A stretch of 35,042 nucleotides of DNA from an uncultured Roseiflexaceae bacterium. GTDB taxonomy: Bacteria; Chloroflexota; Chloroflexia; Chloroflexales; Roseiflexaceae. Where the stretch lies: NCBI GenBank assembly GCA_937974195.1, contig CALJIC010000105.1, positions 1-35,042 on the forward strand. The letters run 5' to 3'. Below, one piece after another: positions 24,914-32,542 of the stretch. The notes below the pieces were generated by a model. The model was not told the origin of the DNA. It saw only the letters and a program-made list of their open reading frames with translations, and ran no database searches. Position numbers and translations under genes: made by a program. Position 1 is the first letter of the stretch. Each line of letters starts with the position of its first letter.

Positions 24914-26302
24914 ATGAGAGGCGACTTCTCGCGCGACAGCTACAACCCGCTGCTCAACTTCAGCCGCGTCCTGATGCAGCAGGGCCGCGTGCAGCTCGAC
25001 GCGGACTGGAACGAGCAGGTCGCCATCCTGCTCGACTACATGCGCACGCTGGCCGCCGACCTGATCGGCCCCTACGGCGGGCCGCAGGCGGCGCTCGGCT
25101 TCCAGGTGATCGCCGACCCGCGCGCCTTTATCAGCGCGCTGCCCGAGGAGCAGCGGCGGCGCCTCGCCGAGGAGCTCGAGCGCCGCGACCTGCTGGACCT
25201 CGACGGCGGCGACTTCCTCATCGGGCCGGGGCGCTACTACGTGGACGGCGTCCTGTGCTCGAACGGCGCGTTCGAGGCCTTCACGCGCCAGCCCGGCCGG
25301 CGCCGCACCGACCCGCCCAGGAACGAGACGCGCCTGGTCTTCCTCGAGGTGTGGGAGCGCCACGTCTCGTGGATCGAGGCGCCCGACATCCACGACCCGG
25401 CGCTCGGCGCGGTCGATACGACCACCCGCGCCCAGGTGGTCTGGCGGGTGCGCGCGGTCAACGAGCCGATCGGCGACGTCCGGCTGCCGGAGAACCCGAC
25501 GCGCGAGCAGGGGATGGAGTACTGGGACGCGTGGCTCGCCCGCGAGCGCGGGATCGCCCGCGGCACGCTCGCCGCGTCCGTGGCCGAGGGCGCGAAGCTC
25601 GACAACCCCTGCACGCTGTCGCCCGAGTCGCGCTACCGCGGGCCGGAGAACCAGCTCTACCGGGTCGAGGTCCACCGCGGCGGCACGCTCGCGGGCCCCG
25701 GGGAGCCGGGCGGCGACGCTCCGACCTTCAAGTGGTCGCGCGACAACGGCTCCGTCGCGGTCGGCGTCCTGTCGGCGCGCCCCGGGCGCGTCACCGTCGC
25801 CTCGCTCGGGCGCGAGGGCGGCCTCGGGCTGTCGATCGGCAGCCTGGTCGAGCTGACCGACGATGACCGCGACCTCGCCGGCGAGCCAGGGCCGCTGTTC
25901 ACCATCGCCGACATCGACTCGCTCGACATGGTCGTCTCGCTCGAGGGCGACGGCGCCGGCGAGATCGCCGCCGATGCCGCCTTCCACCCGCTCCTGCGGC
26001 GCTGGGACGGCTACGGCGAGATGCGGGCGGGCGCGCCGATCGCGCTCGAGGACGGCATCCAGGTCCAGTTCAGCCCCGGCGAGTACCGCAGCGGCGACTA
26101 CTGGCTCCTCCCGGCGCGCACGAACGGCGGCGGCCTGCTCTGGCCGCGCGACGCCGAGGGGAGGCCGGCGGCGCTTCCGCCGCACGGGATCGTCCGGCAC
26201 TACGCGCCCCTGGCGACGATCAGCGCCGGGCGCGCGATCACCGATCTGCGCTGCACCATCAGCCCGATCGGCTGCGACGAGGACCGGGACGGCAGGCAAT
26301 GA
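24914..26302 (+). CDS. DUF6519 eCIS-associated protein
   Basis: Protein of 462 aa starting after AGGAGGA. Its opening (RGDFSRDSYNPLLNFSRVLMQQGR, then VQLDADWNEQ) is the hallmark of DUF6519 proteins, which are regularly found with eCIS and phage-tail-like clusters. Later segments include GRYYVDGVLCSN, RLVFLEVWERHVSWIEAPDI, a THR-type PTFKWSRDNGSVAVGV, and GDYWLLPARTNGGG. The chain is beta-rich, without signal peptide or membrane span. The likely role is an outer baseplate or fibre-like component, but no function is established that I know of. It is the last eCIS gene visible here and is set apart from the baseplate genes by the hairpin-rich spacer. Confidence 0.85.
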   Translation: MRGDFSRDSYNPLLNFSRVLMQQGRVQLDADWNEQVAILLDYMRTLAADLIGPYGGPQAALGFQVIADPRAFISALPEEQRRRLAEELERRDLLDLDGGDFLIGPGRYYVDGVLCSNGAFEAFTRQPGRRRTDPPRNETRLVFLEVWERHVSWIEAPDIHDPALGAVDTTTRAQVVWRVRAVNEPIGDVRLPENPTREQGMEYWDAWLARERGIARGTLAASVAEGAKLDNPCTLSPESRYRGPENQLYRVEVHRGGTLAGPGEPGGDAPTFKWSRDNGSVAVGVLSARPGRVTVASLGREGGLGLSIGSLVELTDDDRDLAGEPGPLFTIADIDSLDMVVSLEGDGAGEIAADAAFHPLLRRWDGYGEMRAGAPIALEDGIQVQFSPGEYRSGDYWLLPARTNGGGLLWPRDAEGRPAALPPHGIVRHYAPLATISAGRAITDLRCTISPIGCDEDRDGRQ

Positions 26303-26354
26303 GACGGTGGCTCAGCGCTGGCCGCACGCGGTCACAGAGAAGGCGCCGTGAGCG

Positions 26355-26382
26355 CTGGGCCGCCCGTAGCCGGACGGCCCAG
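26355..26382. terminator. Hairpin in a convergent gene junction
   Basis: CTGGGCCG (26355-26362) pairs with CGGCCCAG (26375-26382) around a 12-base loop. It lies between the end of the DUF6519 gene and the end of the oppositely oriented zinc-ribbon gene, where a bidirectional terminator is expected. No T-run is present on either side. Confidence 0.5.
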
Positions 26383-26388
26383 ACCGCC

Positions 26389-26643
26389 TTACAGCGTCCG
26401 GGCGTAGTCGAACAGCGGCCCGCTCTCCGGCAACCCGCTCGGCCCCAGCCCGCCCTCGAGCTCGAGGATCGTCACCAGCTCCTCGCCGCATATGGGGCAG
26501 ACCGGGCCCGACGCCGCGACGACCGTCGGCTGCGCGCCGGCCTCGCGCGCGACATACCACACGTCGTAGCCGCGGCTGTCCGACGCGACAAACCAGACGG
26601 CGCTGCAGGCGCGATCCGGGCAGATACGGTGCTCCCACTCCAT
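26389..26643 (-). CDS. Small zinc-ribbon protein of unknown function
   Basis: Protein of 84 aa on the minus strand. A GGAGG six bases before the ATG at 26643 fixes the start; the frame is open further upstream but lacks such a signal. Two cysteine pairs, CPDRAC near the N-terminus and CPICGEEL in the middle, form a likely zinc-ribbon. Between them lies WFVASDSRGYDVWYVARE. The tail is Gly/Leu/Pro-rich. It has no enzyme motif and could bind a nucleic acid or protein partner. It lies downstream of the MFS gene on the same strand but is separated by a terminator-like hairpin, so it probably has its own promoter. Confidence 0.75.
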   Translation of the reverse strand: MEWEHRICPDRACSAVWFVASDSRGYDVWYVAREAGAQPTVVAASGPVCPICGEELVTILELEGGLGPSGLPESGPLFDYARTL

Positions 26644-26706
26644 CAAAAACCTCCGCAGGGGCCGCCGACCGAAGAGGGCGGGGGAATGCAGCCATTGCCG
26701 CGCATT

Positions 26707-26718
26707 GAACATTCGTTC
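26707..26718. promoter_or_regulatory. GAAC-N4-GTTC dyad
   Basis: GAACATTCGTTC lies 64 bases upstream of the zinc-ribbon start. The GAAC-N4-GTTC core is that of Gram-positive-type LexA (DinR) boxes. One such match in 35 kb may arise by chance, so this is a candidate only. Confidence 0.25.
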
Positions 26719-26805
26719 GTCATCTGATACAATGACCGTCGGACCAAGCGCGTGAATGCGCGGAAACGGCTGCACATTCACAATTGACGCTACTTAAATG
26801 AATCT

Positions 26806-26826
26806 TGGAGGGCCGACGGCCCTCCA
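26806..26826 (-). terminator. Terminator downstream of the MFS gene
   Basis: Nine-base arms TGGAGGGCC (26806-26814) and GGCCCTCCA (26818-26826) flank a three-base loop. Read on the minus strand the hairpin is followed by AGATTCATTT. It lies 74 bases past the MFS stop codon, fitting a weak intrinsic terminator for that gene. Confidence 0.6.
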
Positions 26827-26899
26827 GCCTCCCTCGCGGCAGGTGCCGCAGCGCCACTCGTTAGACAAGCACGAAGCATACCGCGACAGGAGGCCCGCA

Positions 26900-28171
26900 T
26901 CAGCTGCGGGCCGTCACTGGCGCGGGGCCTGGCTCGAGCCGGACGCGGCTGTGCGTGGCGTGGACCAGCAGCTGCAGGAACCAGCCGACCGCTGCCCAGC
27001 AGCCCACGGTGAGCGGCACATCGCCCACCAGCTCGGCCAGGCCGCTGAGCATCACGCCGCTGAGCTGGCTCACGCCCATGATCATTAGCGTGTAGACGCT
27101 CATCACCCGGCCGCGCAGCTCGTCCGGCACCACTATCTGCAGCAGCGTGTTCGACAGCGTGAGGCTGGTGATCCCGGCCCACCCGACGGCGGCGATCAGC
27201 AGCATGGCGGGCGGGAAGCTGCGGGTGAGCGTGAAGCCGCCGAGCAGCAGCGAGTAGCTCAGGAGCGCCACCGAGCGCAGGCGCACGCGCGGCAGGCGCT
27301 CGCCGAGCACCGCGATCATCAGCGCGGCGCTGAGCGCCCCCACGGCGTTGGTCGAGGCCAGCAGCCCATACCCGCGCGCATCGCCGCCGAGCACGTTGCG
27401 GGCGAAGTAGGGCAGCAGCGGGATGTAGGCCAGCCCGAAGACGCACAGGACGCCCATCTGCAGCAGCATCAGCCGCACCTTCGGCTCGGAGCGGATATAG
27501 CCGAGCCCCTCGCGCAGCTGGTCCAGCCCGCTGCGGCGCGGCGGCGCCTGGAACGGCCCCAGCCGCATCATCAGCAGCCCGGCGATCACCGCCAGGATGC
27601 TCAGGCCGTTCATCAGGAAGGCCGGCCCCTCGCCGATCGCAGCCGCCAGCATCCCGGCCGCCGCCGGGCCGACGATCCGGGCGCCGTTGAGCACCAGCGA
27701 GTCGAGCGCGATCGCGTTCATCAGATCCGCGCGCCCCACCAGCTCGATCGTGAACGACTGGCGCGCCGGGCCCTCGAGCGCCGCCACCGAGCCCACCACC
27801 AGCGCCGCCGCCAGCACGTGCCAGACCTGCACAGCCCCGCTCAGCGTCAGCCCGGCCAGCGTCAGCGCCGAGGCCATCGCCACCGCCTGCGTGCAGAGCA
27901 GCAGCGTGCGCTTCGGCAGGCGGTCGGCCAGCGTCCCGCCCGGCAGCGCGAGCAGCAGCACCGGGAGCGACTGGGCGAAGGCGATCGTGCCCAGCCAGAA
28001 CGGCGAGTCGGTCAGGCGCAGCACCAGCCACCCCTGGGCGGTGGCCTGCATCCAATAACCGCACTGCGCGATCATCTGGGCGAAGAACAGCAGCCGGTAG
28101 TTGCGGTGGCGCAGCGCCGCGAGGGAGCGCGGGAGCCGCGCGCCGCGCCTGCCGCGGGGCTTCTCTGGCAT
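26900..28171 (-). CDS. MFS transporter (EntS/MFS_3-like exporter)
   Basis: Protein of 423 aa; start chosen at 28171, where AAGGA lies six bases upstream, instead of an upstream in-frame start that adds 34 Arg-rich residues. It shows the MFS_3 pattern: LRHRNYRLLFFAQMIAQCGYWMQATAQGWLVLRLT in the first membrane helix, the loop motif GGTLADRLPKRTLLL between helices 2 and 3, and LDSLVLNGARIVGPAAAGML. About 10-12 hydrophobic helices are visible. Family members export siderophores or small drugs by proton antiport at the inner membrane. The substrate cannot be told here. It is divergent from the deaminase gene and has a TATACT-type promoter. Confidence 0.88.
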   Translation of the reverse strand: MPEKPRGRRGARLPRSLAALRHRNYRLLFFAQMIAQCGYWMQATAQGWLVLRLTDSPFWLGTIAFAQSLPVLLLALPGGTLADRLPKRTLLLCTQAVAMASALTLAGLTLSGAVQVWHVLAAALVVGSVAALEGPARQSFTIELVGRADLMNAIALDSLVLNGARIVGPAAAGMLAAAIGEGPAFLMNGLSILAVIAGLLMMRLGPFQAPPRRSGLDQLREGLGYIRSEPKVRLMLLQMGVLCVFGLAYIPLLPYFARNVLGGDARGYGLLASTNAVGALSAALMIAVLGERLPRVRLRSVALLSYSLLLGGFTLTRSFPPAMLLIAAVGWAGITSLTLSNTLLQIVVPDELRGRVMSVYTLMIMGVSQLSGVMLSGLAELVGDVPLTVGCWAAVGWFLQLLVHATHSRVRLEPGPAPVTARS

Positions 28172-28248
28172 CGTAGTCCTTCTTGTTGAACGCGACGCGC
28201 GCGGCCGGGCGGGCCTCCCGCGCAGGCGCACATCCTGGCTGCTGGCTC

Positions 28249-28264
28249 GCAGCCGACCGGCTGC
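28249..28264. promoter_or_regulatory. Dyad operator candidate in the divergent promoter region
   Basis: GCAGCC-N4-GGCTGC is a perfect six-base dyad directly next to the -10-like TATACAAT sequence (28267-28274) between the divergent MFS and deaminase genes. A repressor bound here could act on both. No regulator gene is adjacent. Confidence 0.35.
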
Positions 28265-28292
28265 AGTATACAATAGGTGCCGGGCGCACCAA
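28265..28292 (-). promoter_or_regulatory. Probable promoter of the MFS gene
   Basis: On the minus strand TTGGTG (28287-28292), a 16-base spacer and TATACT (28265-28270) resemble a sigma70 promoter about 95 bases before the MFS start. The same AT island reads TACAAT on the plus strand and may serve the deaminase gene, although no good -35 is seen on that side. Confidence 0.45.
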
Positions 28293-28350
28293 CTCCCCTA
28301 CCCGCCCGGCGCCCCGGCTCCGCGCTGCGCGGAGAAGCAGAGAGGGAAGC

Positions 28351-29316
28351 ATGCCTGACACAATCACCTTCGCCGATGTGCTCGCCGCACGCGAGCGGCT
28401 GCGCGGCGCCGCCAACCTCACCCCGGTGGTCTCCTCGCGCACGCTCGACGCGCTCGCCGGCCGCAGCGTGTTCCTCAAATGCGAGAACCTGCAGCGCGGC
28501 GGCGCCTTCAAGTTCCGCGGCGCCTACAACACGATCAGCCGGCTGCCCGAGGACGCCCGCCAGCGCGGCGTGATCGCCTTCTCCTCCGGCAACCACGCCC
28601 AGGGAGTCGCCCTCGCCGCAAGCCTCCTCGGCGCGCCGGCCGTGATCTGCATGCCTTCGGACGCGCCGGCGGTGAAGGTGGACGCCACGCGCGGCTACGG
28701 CGCCGAGGTGCTGTTCTACGACCGCCTCAAGGACGACCGCGAGGCGTTCGCGCGCGCGGTGGCGCAGGAGCGCGGGCTGACCCTCGTGCCGCCCTACGAC
28801 CACCCGCATATCATCGCCGGCCAGGGCACCGCGGCGCTCGAGCTGATCGAGGCCGTGCCCGATCTCGACACGGTGATCGCGCCGATCGGCGGGGGCGGGC
28901 TGATCGCCGGCACCGCCCTCGCCGTCCACGGGGTGCGCCCCGAGGTGGCGGTGCTGGGGGTGGAGCCGCAGGACGCCGACGACACGCGGCGCTCGCTGGC
29001 GGCCGGGGAGCGGGTGCAGATCGCGCCGCCGGCCACCGTCGCCGACGGTCTGCGCATCACGCGCCCCGGCGCGCTCACCTTCCCGCTGGTGCAGCAGCAC
29101 GTCGCTGACGTGCTGCTCGTGAGCGACGATGAGATCCTCGATGCGGTGCGCTTCGCGCTGCTGCGCCTGAAGCTGGTGCTCGAGCCGAGCGGCGCCGTCA
29201 CCCTGGCAGCGGTGCTCTCCGGCCGCCTGCCGGAGCGCGCCCGGCGCGTGGGGGTGATCCTGAGCGGCGGGAACATCGACCCGCCGCTGCTCGCGCGGCT
29301 CTGGCCGGGCGGCTGA
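28351..29316 (+). CDS. Threonine/serine ammonia-lyase-like PLP enzyme
   Basis: Protein of 321 aa of the fold-type II PLP family without a C-terminal ACT domain. The start at 28351 has GAGGGAAG just upstream; the open frame before it is not protein-like. K54 in GAFKFRGAYN should form the Schiff base, SSGNHAQGVALAA binds substrate, IGGGGL (around residues 179-184) cradles the PLP phosphate, and the ending carries SGGNID. Such enzymes deaminate threonine or serine to 2-oxo acids and ammonia, and relatives are serine racemases or threo-3-hydroxyaspartate dehydratases; sequence alone does not separate these. Lack of the ACT domain argues against an isoleucine-inhibited biosynthetic IlvA. It appears monocistronic. 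Confidence 0.86.
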   Translation: MPDTITFADVLAARERLRGAANLTPVVSSRTLDALAGRSVFLKCENLQRGGAFKFRGAYNTISRLPEDARQRGVIAFSSGNHAQGVALAASLLGAPAVICMPSDAPAVKVDATRGYGAEVLFYDRLKDDREAFARAVAQERGLTLVPPYDHPHIIAGQGTAALELIEAVPDLDTVIAPIGGGGLIAGTALAVHGVRPEVAVLGVEPQDADDTRRSLAAGERVQIAPPATVADGLRITRPGALTFPLVQQHVADVLLVSDDEILDAVRFALLRLKLVLEPSGAVTLAAVLSGRLPERARRVGVILSGGNIDPPLLARLWPGG

Positions 29317-29576
29317 CAGATTCGCCGCGCGGGGCCGGCTCGTAGCCATGAGTGCCCGGCGCCCCTGGCGCGGCTCCGCACCCCGCCGGCAGATGGGTGG
29401 CGTGGAGCAGCACCAAGAGCTACCTCAAGGTCGCAGCGTCACCCGAAGGTGGGAGCTGAAGAGGCTTCGCGGCCTCAAGCGCCTCCGCCGCGCCCGCAGC
29501 GCGGGCTGGGGAGCGCGAGGGGCCGCGCCGCGCGCCCCCGGCGCTGCACGGGCCCGGGGTTCCACCCAGTGACCGA
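29317..29576. other. Structured non-coding spacer
   Basis: Between the deaminase stop and the cbiM promoter I see no credible gene; open frames here are Arg-rich and lack ribosome binding sites. The stretch is very GC-rich with several short inverted repeats, for example GAGGC/GCCTC (29461-29465 with 29472-29476) and GCCCGC/GCGGGC (29492-29497 with 29501-29506). I looked for cobalamin and NiCo riboswitch core motifs and did not recognise them. Confidence 0.4.
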
Positions 29577-29605
29577 TTGACGCTAGGTGAGGTGCGCAGT
29601 ATAGT
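29577..29605 (+). promoter_or_regulatory. Sigma70-type promoter of the cobalt/nickel transporter operon
   Basis: TTGACG (29577-29582), a 17-base spacer and TATAGT (29600-29605) form the best promoter in the window. Transcription should begin near 29612, about 90 bases before the cbiM ATG, and run through cbiM, cbiQ and cbiO. Confidence 0.7.
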
Positions 29606-29607
29606 AC

Positions 29608-29640
29608 TTGCAACCATTTGCAACTGCGAGGTCTAGCAAC
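29608..29640 (+). promoter_or_regulatory. GCAAC direct repeats over the cbiM transcription start
   Basis: TTGCAAC occurs at 29608-29614 and again at 29618-29624, exactly one helical turn apart, with a third GCAAC at 29636-29640. TTGCAA is itself palindromic. The position over the expected start point fits a repressor operator, plausibly metal-responsive, but the regulator is unknown. Confidence 0.45.
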
Positions 29641-29703
29641 TGTCCGTCGCCGCTGCACCGCGCGCGGCGCTGCTTGTATTGTTTGTAAGGAGGTCCGATT
29701 CGT

Positions 29704-30672
29704 ATGGTGTTCACGCTTGGACGGCCGGCATCGCCGGCCGCATTTTTCGGCATCGAGCTGCACATCCCGGACGGCTTCCTCAGCCTCGCGATCGCCTTGG
29801 TCTGCTGGGGGCTGGCCATCGCGCTGCTGGGCATCGCCGTGCGCCGCACCCAGGAGGCGCTGAACGAGCGCCAGGTGCCGCTGATGGGTGTGATGGCTGC
29901 CTTCATCTTCGCGGCGCAGATGATCAACTTCCCGGTGGCCGGCGGGACGTCGGGGCACCTGCTGGGGGGCGCGCTGGCGGCGATCACCCTCGGGCCGTGG
30001 GCCGGCATGCTGGTGATGGCGGCGGTGATCGGCGTGCAGGCCCTGCTGTTCCAGGACGGCGGCCTGCTGGCGATGGGCGCCAACATCCTCAACATGGGGC
30101 TGCTGACGGCGCTGATCGGCTACGGCCTGTACCGCGGCACCGCCGGCCAGCGCCTCGGCGTGCGGCTCGCGGCGGCCGGCGTGGCGGCGTGGCTCTCGGT
30201 GATGGCGGGCGCGCTGGCCACCGCGCTCCAGCTCTGGCTCAGCGGCACGACGCCGCTCGTCATCGTCGTGCCGGCGATGCTCGGCGTCCACGCGCTGATC
30301 GGCATCGGCGAGGCGCTGATCACCGTCGCGGCGCTGGCGTTCATCGCCCGCACGCGGCCGGACATTCTCGGATCGAAGCCCGCGACCGACGGCGGGAGGG
30401 GCTGGGTCATCGGCGGCGCCATCGCCACACTGGCCCTGCTGCTGCTCGCGCCGCTGGCCTCGGCGGACCCGGACGGCCTGGAGCGCGTGGCTGAGGACCT
30501 CGGCTTTATCGACCGCGGGCTGCCGGCGCCCTATGAGATCATCCCCGACTACACCGTGCCGTTCCTCGGCGAGACCCCGGTCTCGACGATCGCCGCCGGG
30601 CTCGTCGGCGCGGTAGTGGTTGCGATCCTCGCGGTCGCGGCGGGCCGCGCGCTGCGACGCCGCACTGCCTAA
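29704..30672 (+). CDS. CbiM-CbiN fusion, substrate-binding subunit of a cobalt/nickel ECF transporter
   Basis: Protein of 322 aa. AAGGAGGT (29687-29694) nine bases before the ATG fixes the start. Residues 20-230 match CbiM: HIPDGFLSLAIALVCWGLAI, then GVMAAFIFAAQMINFPVAGGTSGHLLGGALAAITLGPWAGM, six to seven membrane helices. The C-terminal third contains PDGLERVAEDLGF, the hallmark of the CbiN-like PDGLE domain, and a final membrane helix. It captures Co2+ or Ni2+ and passes it through with CbiQ and CbiO. Oddity: in CbiM the chain normally begins Met-His at the position of L19-H20, and the free amino terminus helps bind metal; here 18 extra residues precede it and their codons contain a terminator-like hairpin. 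Confidence 0.9.
   Translation: MVFTLGRPASPAAFFGIELHIPDGFLSLAIALVCWGLAIALLGIAVRRTQEALNERQVPLMGVMAAFIFAAQMINFPVAGGTSGHLLGGALAAITLGPWAGMLVMAAVIGVQALLFQDGGLLAMGANILNMGLLTALIGYGLYRGTAGQRLGVRLAAAGVAAWLSVMAGALATALQLWLSGTTPLVIVVPAMLGVHALIGIGEALITVAALAFIARTRPDILGSKPATDGGRGWVIGGAIATLALLLLAPLASADPDGLERVAEDLGFIDRGLPAPYEIIPDYTVPFLGETPVSTIAAGLVGAVVVAILAVAAGRALRRRTA
29722..29747 (+). terminator. Terminator-like hairpin inside the first codons of cbiM
   Basis: CGGCCGGC (29722-29729) and GCCGGCCG (29733-29740) form an all-GC 8-bp stem with an ATC loop, followed by CATTTTTC. It looks like an intrinsic terminator, yet lies inside the reading frame upstream of the conserved CbiM start. It may serve as an attenuator for the operon. 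Confidence 0.5.
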
Positions 30673-30679
30673 CACGCGG

Positions 30680-30723
30680 GCCGCGCGTGCCGGGGCGCTG
30701 AGTCGCCGCTCGGCACGCGCGGC
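30680..30723 (+). other. Large hairpin between cbiM and cbiQ
   Basis: GCCGCGCGTGCCG (30680-30692) pairs perfectly with CGGCACGCGCGGC (30711-30723); an inner GGCG/CGCC stem (30694-30697 with 30704-30707) adds to it. There is no T-run. It fills the 67-base gap before cbiQ and may set the relative output of the two parts of the operon. Confidence 0.7.
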
Positions 30724-30739
30724 TCTGGACACTCACGAG

Positions 30740-31537
30740 ATGTACGCCCGCTTCGTTGACCCTTACCGGGACATCAGCAGCCTCGTCCACCGCCTCGACC
30801 CGCGCGTCAAGGTGGTTGCGACGCTGCTGTTCATCCTTTCGAACGCGCTCCTGCCGGACGGCGCGTGGCTCGCCTTTGCGCTCTCCTGGGCCCTGCTGAT
30901 TGTCGCCAGCCTGCTGGCGCAGCTGGGGCCGGGCTACACGCTGCGCCGGTCGTTCATCGCCCTGCCGTTTGCGCTGGCCGCCGTCACCGTGATCTTCGCG
31001 CTGCCCGGCCGGCCGCTGTTCGCGGTCGACATCGGCCCGTGGCGGCTGTTCGCCAGCGACGCCGGGCTGGTGCGCTTCGCCAGCATCGTGCTGCGCAGCT
31101 GGCTGTCGGTGCAGGCGGCGATCCTGCTGGTGGCCGCCACCCGCTTCCCGGACCTGATGCACGCGCTGCGGCATCTGCGCGTGCCGCAGCTGCTGGTGGC
31201 GATCATCTCGTTCATGTACCGCTACCTCGACGTGCTCACCGACGAGGTCGCCCGGCTGCTCCGCGCCCGCGAGGCGCGCAGCGCCAGCGTGCCGGGCCAG
31301 CCCGCCGGGGGGACGCTCCTGTGGCGGGCGCGGGTCGCGGGCAACATGGCCGGCCAGCTGTTCCTGCGCAGCTATGAGCGCAGCGACCGAGTCTACAGCG
31401 CGATGCTCGCGCGCGGCTTCACCGGCACGTTCCGGACCCTGAACCAGCACGTGATGCGCGCGCGGGACTGGTGGGCGCTGGCGGCTATGGCGGGCGCGCT
31501 GGCGCTGATCCAGGTCGTCGGCCGGCTGATCGGCTAG
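30740..31537 (+). CDS. CbiQ/EcfT transmembrane subunit of the cobalt/nickel ECF transporter
   Basis: Protein of 265 aa; ATG at 30740 gives the typical start MYARFVDPYRDISSLVHRLDPRVKVVATLLFI. Several membrane helices follow, then the two Ala-Arg coupling motifs expected to contact the ATPase: LLRAREARSAS and YSAMLARGFTG. The protein links the ATP-driven CbiO dimer to the metal-binding CbiM. Ribosome binding site is weak (ACGAG), consistent with expression in the same mRNA as cbiM. Confidence 0.92.
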   Translation: MYARFVDPYRDISSLVHRLDPRVKVVATLLFILSNALLPDGAWLAFALSWALLIVASLLAQLGPGYTLRRSFIALPFALAAVTVIFALPGRPLFAVDIGPWRLFASDAGLVRFASIVLRSWLSVQAAILLVAATRFPDLMHALRHLRVPQLLVAIISFMYRYLDVLTDEVARLLRAREARSASVPGQPAGGTLLWRARVAGNMAGQLFLRSYERSDRVYSAMLARGFTGTFRTLNQHVMRARDWWALAAMAGALALIQVVGRLIG

Positions 31538-31637
31538 GCGCACCCCCGCAGGCTGAGCGGCAGAAGTGGGTGGAGAGCTTGCCTCAGAGCTGAGACGTGC
31601 CTCGCTGACCGACAAGAAGAGTGGAAGTGCTGGAGAG

Positions 31638-32411
31638 ATGCTTGTAGAACTGCTCGAGAATCAGACGCAGGTGGATCGGACGAACGGCGCCTCGCCGCAG
31701 GCGCCGCTGTCGCTGGAGGTCGAGGACCTGCACTTCACCTATCCGGACGGGCAGGTCGCCCTGCGCGGCGTGACGCTGTCGGTCGAGCGTGGCGAGAAGG
31801 TCGCCCTGGTCGGGCCGAACGGCGCCGGGAAGAGCACGCTGATGCTGCAGCTCAACGGGATCCTCACCGGCCGCGGGCGGGTCGCCGTCGGCGGGCTGGC
31901 GCTCACCCCGGACAACCTGCCGCTCATCCGCGCCCGCGTCGGCCTGGTGTTCCAGGACCCCGACGACCAGCTGTTCTCGCCGACGGTCTTCGAGGATGTG
32001 GCCTTCGGGCCGCTGCACATGGGCTACCCGGAGGATGAGGTGCGCCGGCGCGTGGCGCGGGCGCTCGAGATGATCGGCATGGCCAGCTACGCCGACCGCC
32101 TCTCGCACCACCTCAGCGTCGGCGAGAAGAAGCGCATCGCGGTGGCGACGGTGCTGGCGATGGACCCCGAGATCCTGGTGCTGGACGAGCCCTCCGCCGG
32201 GCTCGACCCGCGCGCCCGCCGCGCGCTGATCGAGCTGCTGCGCGAGCTCCCGCTCACGATGCTCGTCTCCACCCACGACCTGCTGATGGTGCGCGAGCTG
32301 TTCGAGCGCATGGTTATCATGGACGAGGGGCGCATCGTGGCCGACGGCCCGACCGAGGATTTGCTGCGCGACGAGGCGCTCCTCGCGGCGCACGGCCTCG
32401 AGCTGCCGTAG
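31638..32411 (+). CDS. CbiO ATP-binding subunit of the cobalt/nickel ECF transporter
   Basis: Protein of 257 aa. All ABC ATPase motifs are present: Walker A GPNGAGKST at residues 59-67, Q-loop VFQDPDDQLFSPTVFEDVAFGP, the ECF-type signature LSVGEKKRIAVA, Walker B ILVLDEPSAGLD, and the switch histidine in STHD. I chose the ATG at 31638 because GGAAG and GGAG lie just upstream; an in-frame GTG at 31566 would add 24 residues. It powers the transporter as the cytoplasmic dimer and is the last gene of the transporter set. Confidence 0.93.
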   Translation: MLVELLENQTQVDRTNGASPQAPLSLEVEDLHFTYPDGQVALRGVTLSVERGEKVALVGPNGAGKSTLMLQLNGILTGRGRVAVGGLALTPDNLPLIRARVGLVFQDPDDQLFSPTVFEDVAFGPLHMGYPEDEVRRRVARALEMIGMASYADRLSHHLSVGEKKRIAVATVLAMDPEILVLDEPSAGLDPRARRALIELLRELPLTMLVSTHDLLMVRELFERMVIMDEGRIVADGPTEDLLRDEALLAAHGLELP

Positions 32412-32542
32412 CCGTTCGGCCGGCCTCTCGCCGCGTACGCCCTGTGAGTTTGGAGGCGGCTCCGCCACCTCGAAGAGATGTCGCCGCTGGCTCGGCGCTG
32501 CTCTGCGGCCAGAGCCGCCGGCGACACACGGAAGGAAACACC

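Noticed and set aside
29348..29572. 74-codon frame before the cbiM promoter
   Set aside because: The product is almost all Arg/Ala/Gly, lacks a ribosome binding site and overlaps GC-rich inverted repeats.
29317..29703. Cobalamin or NiCo riboswitch upstream of cbiM
   Set aside because: I searched by eye for the B12 box and the conserved NiCo core and found neither; a promoter with direct repeats explains the region better. A covariance-model scan would settle it.
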